Shown: positions 5,620 through 5,625 of the stretch, piece by piece
Numbering within the stretch: the stretch's first letter is position 1
Layout of the letters: each line of letters opens with the position of its first letter
Source: Bacteroidales bacterium
Lineage (GTDB): Bacteria > Bacteroidota > Bacteroidia > Bacteroidales > UBA10428
Reading direction: 5' to 3'
DNA length: 5,625 bases
Assembly (NCBI GenBank): GCA_016926235.1
Contig: JAFGOZ010000709.1
Span: 1-5,625 of the forward strand
The notes under the pieces: model-generated
Database searches by the model: none
Seen by the model: only the letters and a program-made list of their open reading frames with translations
Told to the model about the DNA's origin: nothing
Made by a program: the position numbers and the translations under genes

Positions 5620-5625
5620 ATGGGA
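5620..5625 (+). CDS. Start of a new gene, only Met-Gly visible
   Basis: ATG GGA at 5620-5625 follows a near-ideal ribosome binding site and a candidate promoter, so a gene almost certainly begins here. Two codons do not identify it. The compact leader with inverted and direct repeats, placed next to decayed DNA, suggests a mobile-element gene. From memory, some IS481-type transposases begin with Met-Gly-Gln, which is compatible but far from proof. Confidence 0.7.

Overview
The window looks like accessory DNA from a fairly AT-rich bacterium, most likely a planctomycete of the Phycisphaerae/Sedimentisphaerales type. That guess rests on family knowledge. Very long secreted GLUG-repeat proteins with the 'TT-x-E-M ... 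GWDF ... DYPRL-WW' block endings, and small proteins opening with tandem CxxC zinc ribbons, are typical of that group. No rRNA, tRNA or other taxonomic marker is present, so the assignment is moderate at best.

Layout. (1) Positions 1-3775, plus strand: the last 1257 codons of a giant modular protein whose start lies left of the window. It has three blocks of GLUG repeats (about 21 repeats visible), a PASTA-like domain between blocks 2 and 3, and a C-terminal domain of about 200 residues that looks like a beta-sandwich or lectin-like module. It is probably an exported or surface protein. (2) Positions 3816-4781, plus strand: a 321-residue protein with two zinc ribbons and a C-terminal region resembling the Tubby-like/phospholipid scramblase fold. 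It follows after 40 bp with no obvious terminator, so it may be co-transcribed. (3) Positions 4782-5540: a gene-poor, decayed stretch. It holds a weak minus-strand ORF, a clear fossil of a second GLUG protein tail (one frameshift, one TGG-to-TAG nonsense change), a coding-like minus-strand scrap, and AT-rich DNA. (4) Positions 5541-5625: a compact control region leading to a new plus-strand gene, of which only the first two codons (Met-Gly) are visible.

The most interesting part is the right edge. A three-part imperfect hairpin (5546-5611) pairs CCTTCCT with the AGGAAGG of an unusually strong ribosome binding site. A candidate promoter sits inside the hairpin, so its own transcript would lack the blocking arm. 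This matches the logic by which some insertion sequences keep read-through transcripts from making transposase. I infer, without proof, that an insertion sequence may begin near 5540.

The GLUG gene, the zinc-ribbon gene and the fossil lie in one direction, which suggests an expanded family of surface proteins undergoing duplication and decay. Nothing in the sequence shows a direct functional link between the first two genes.
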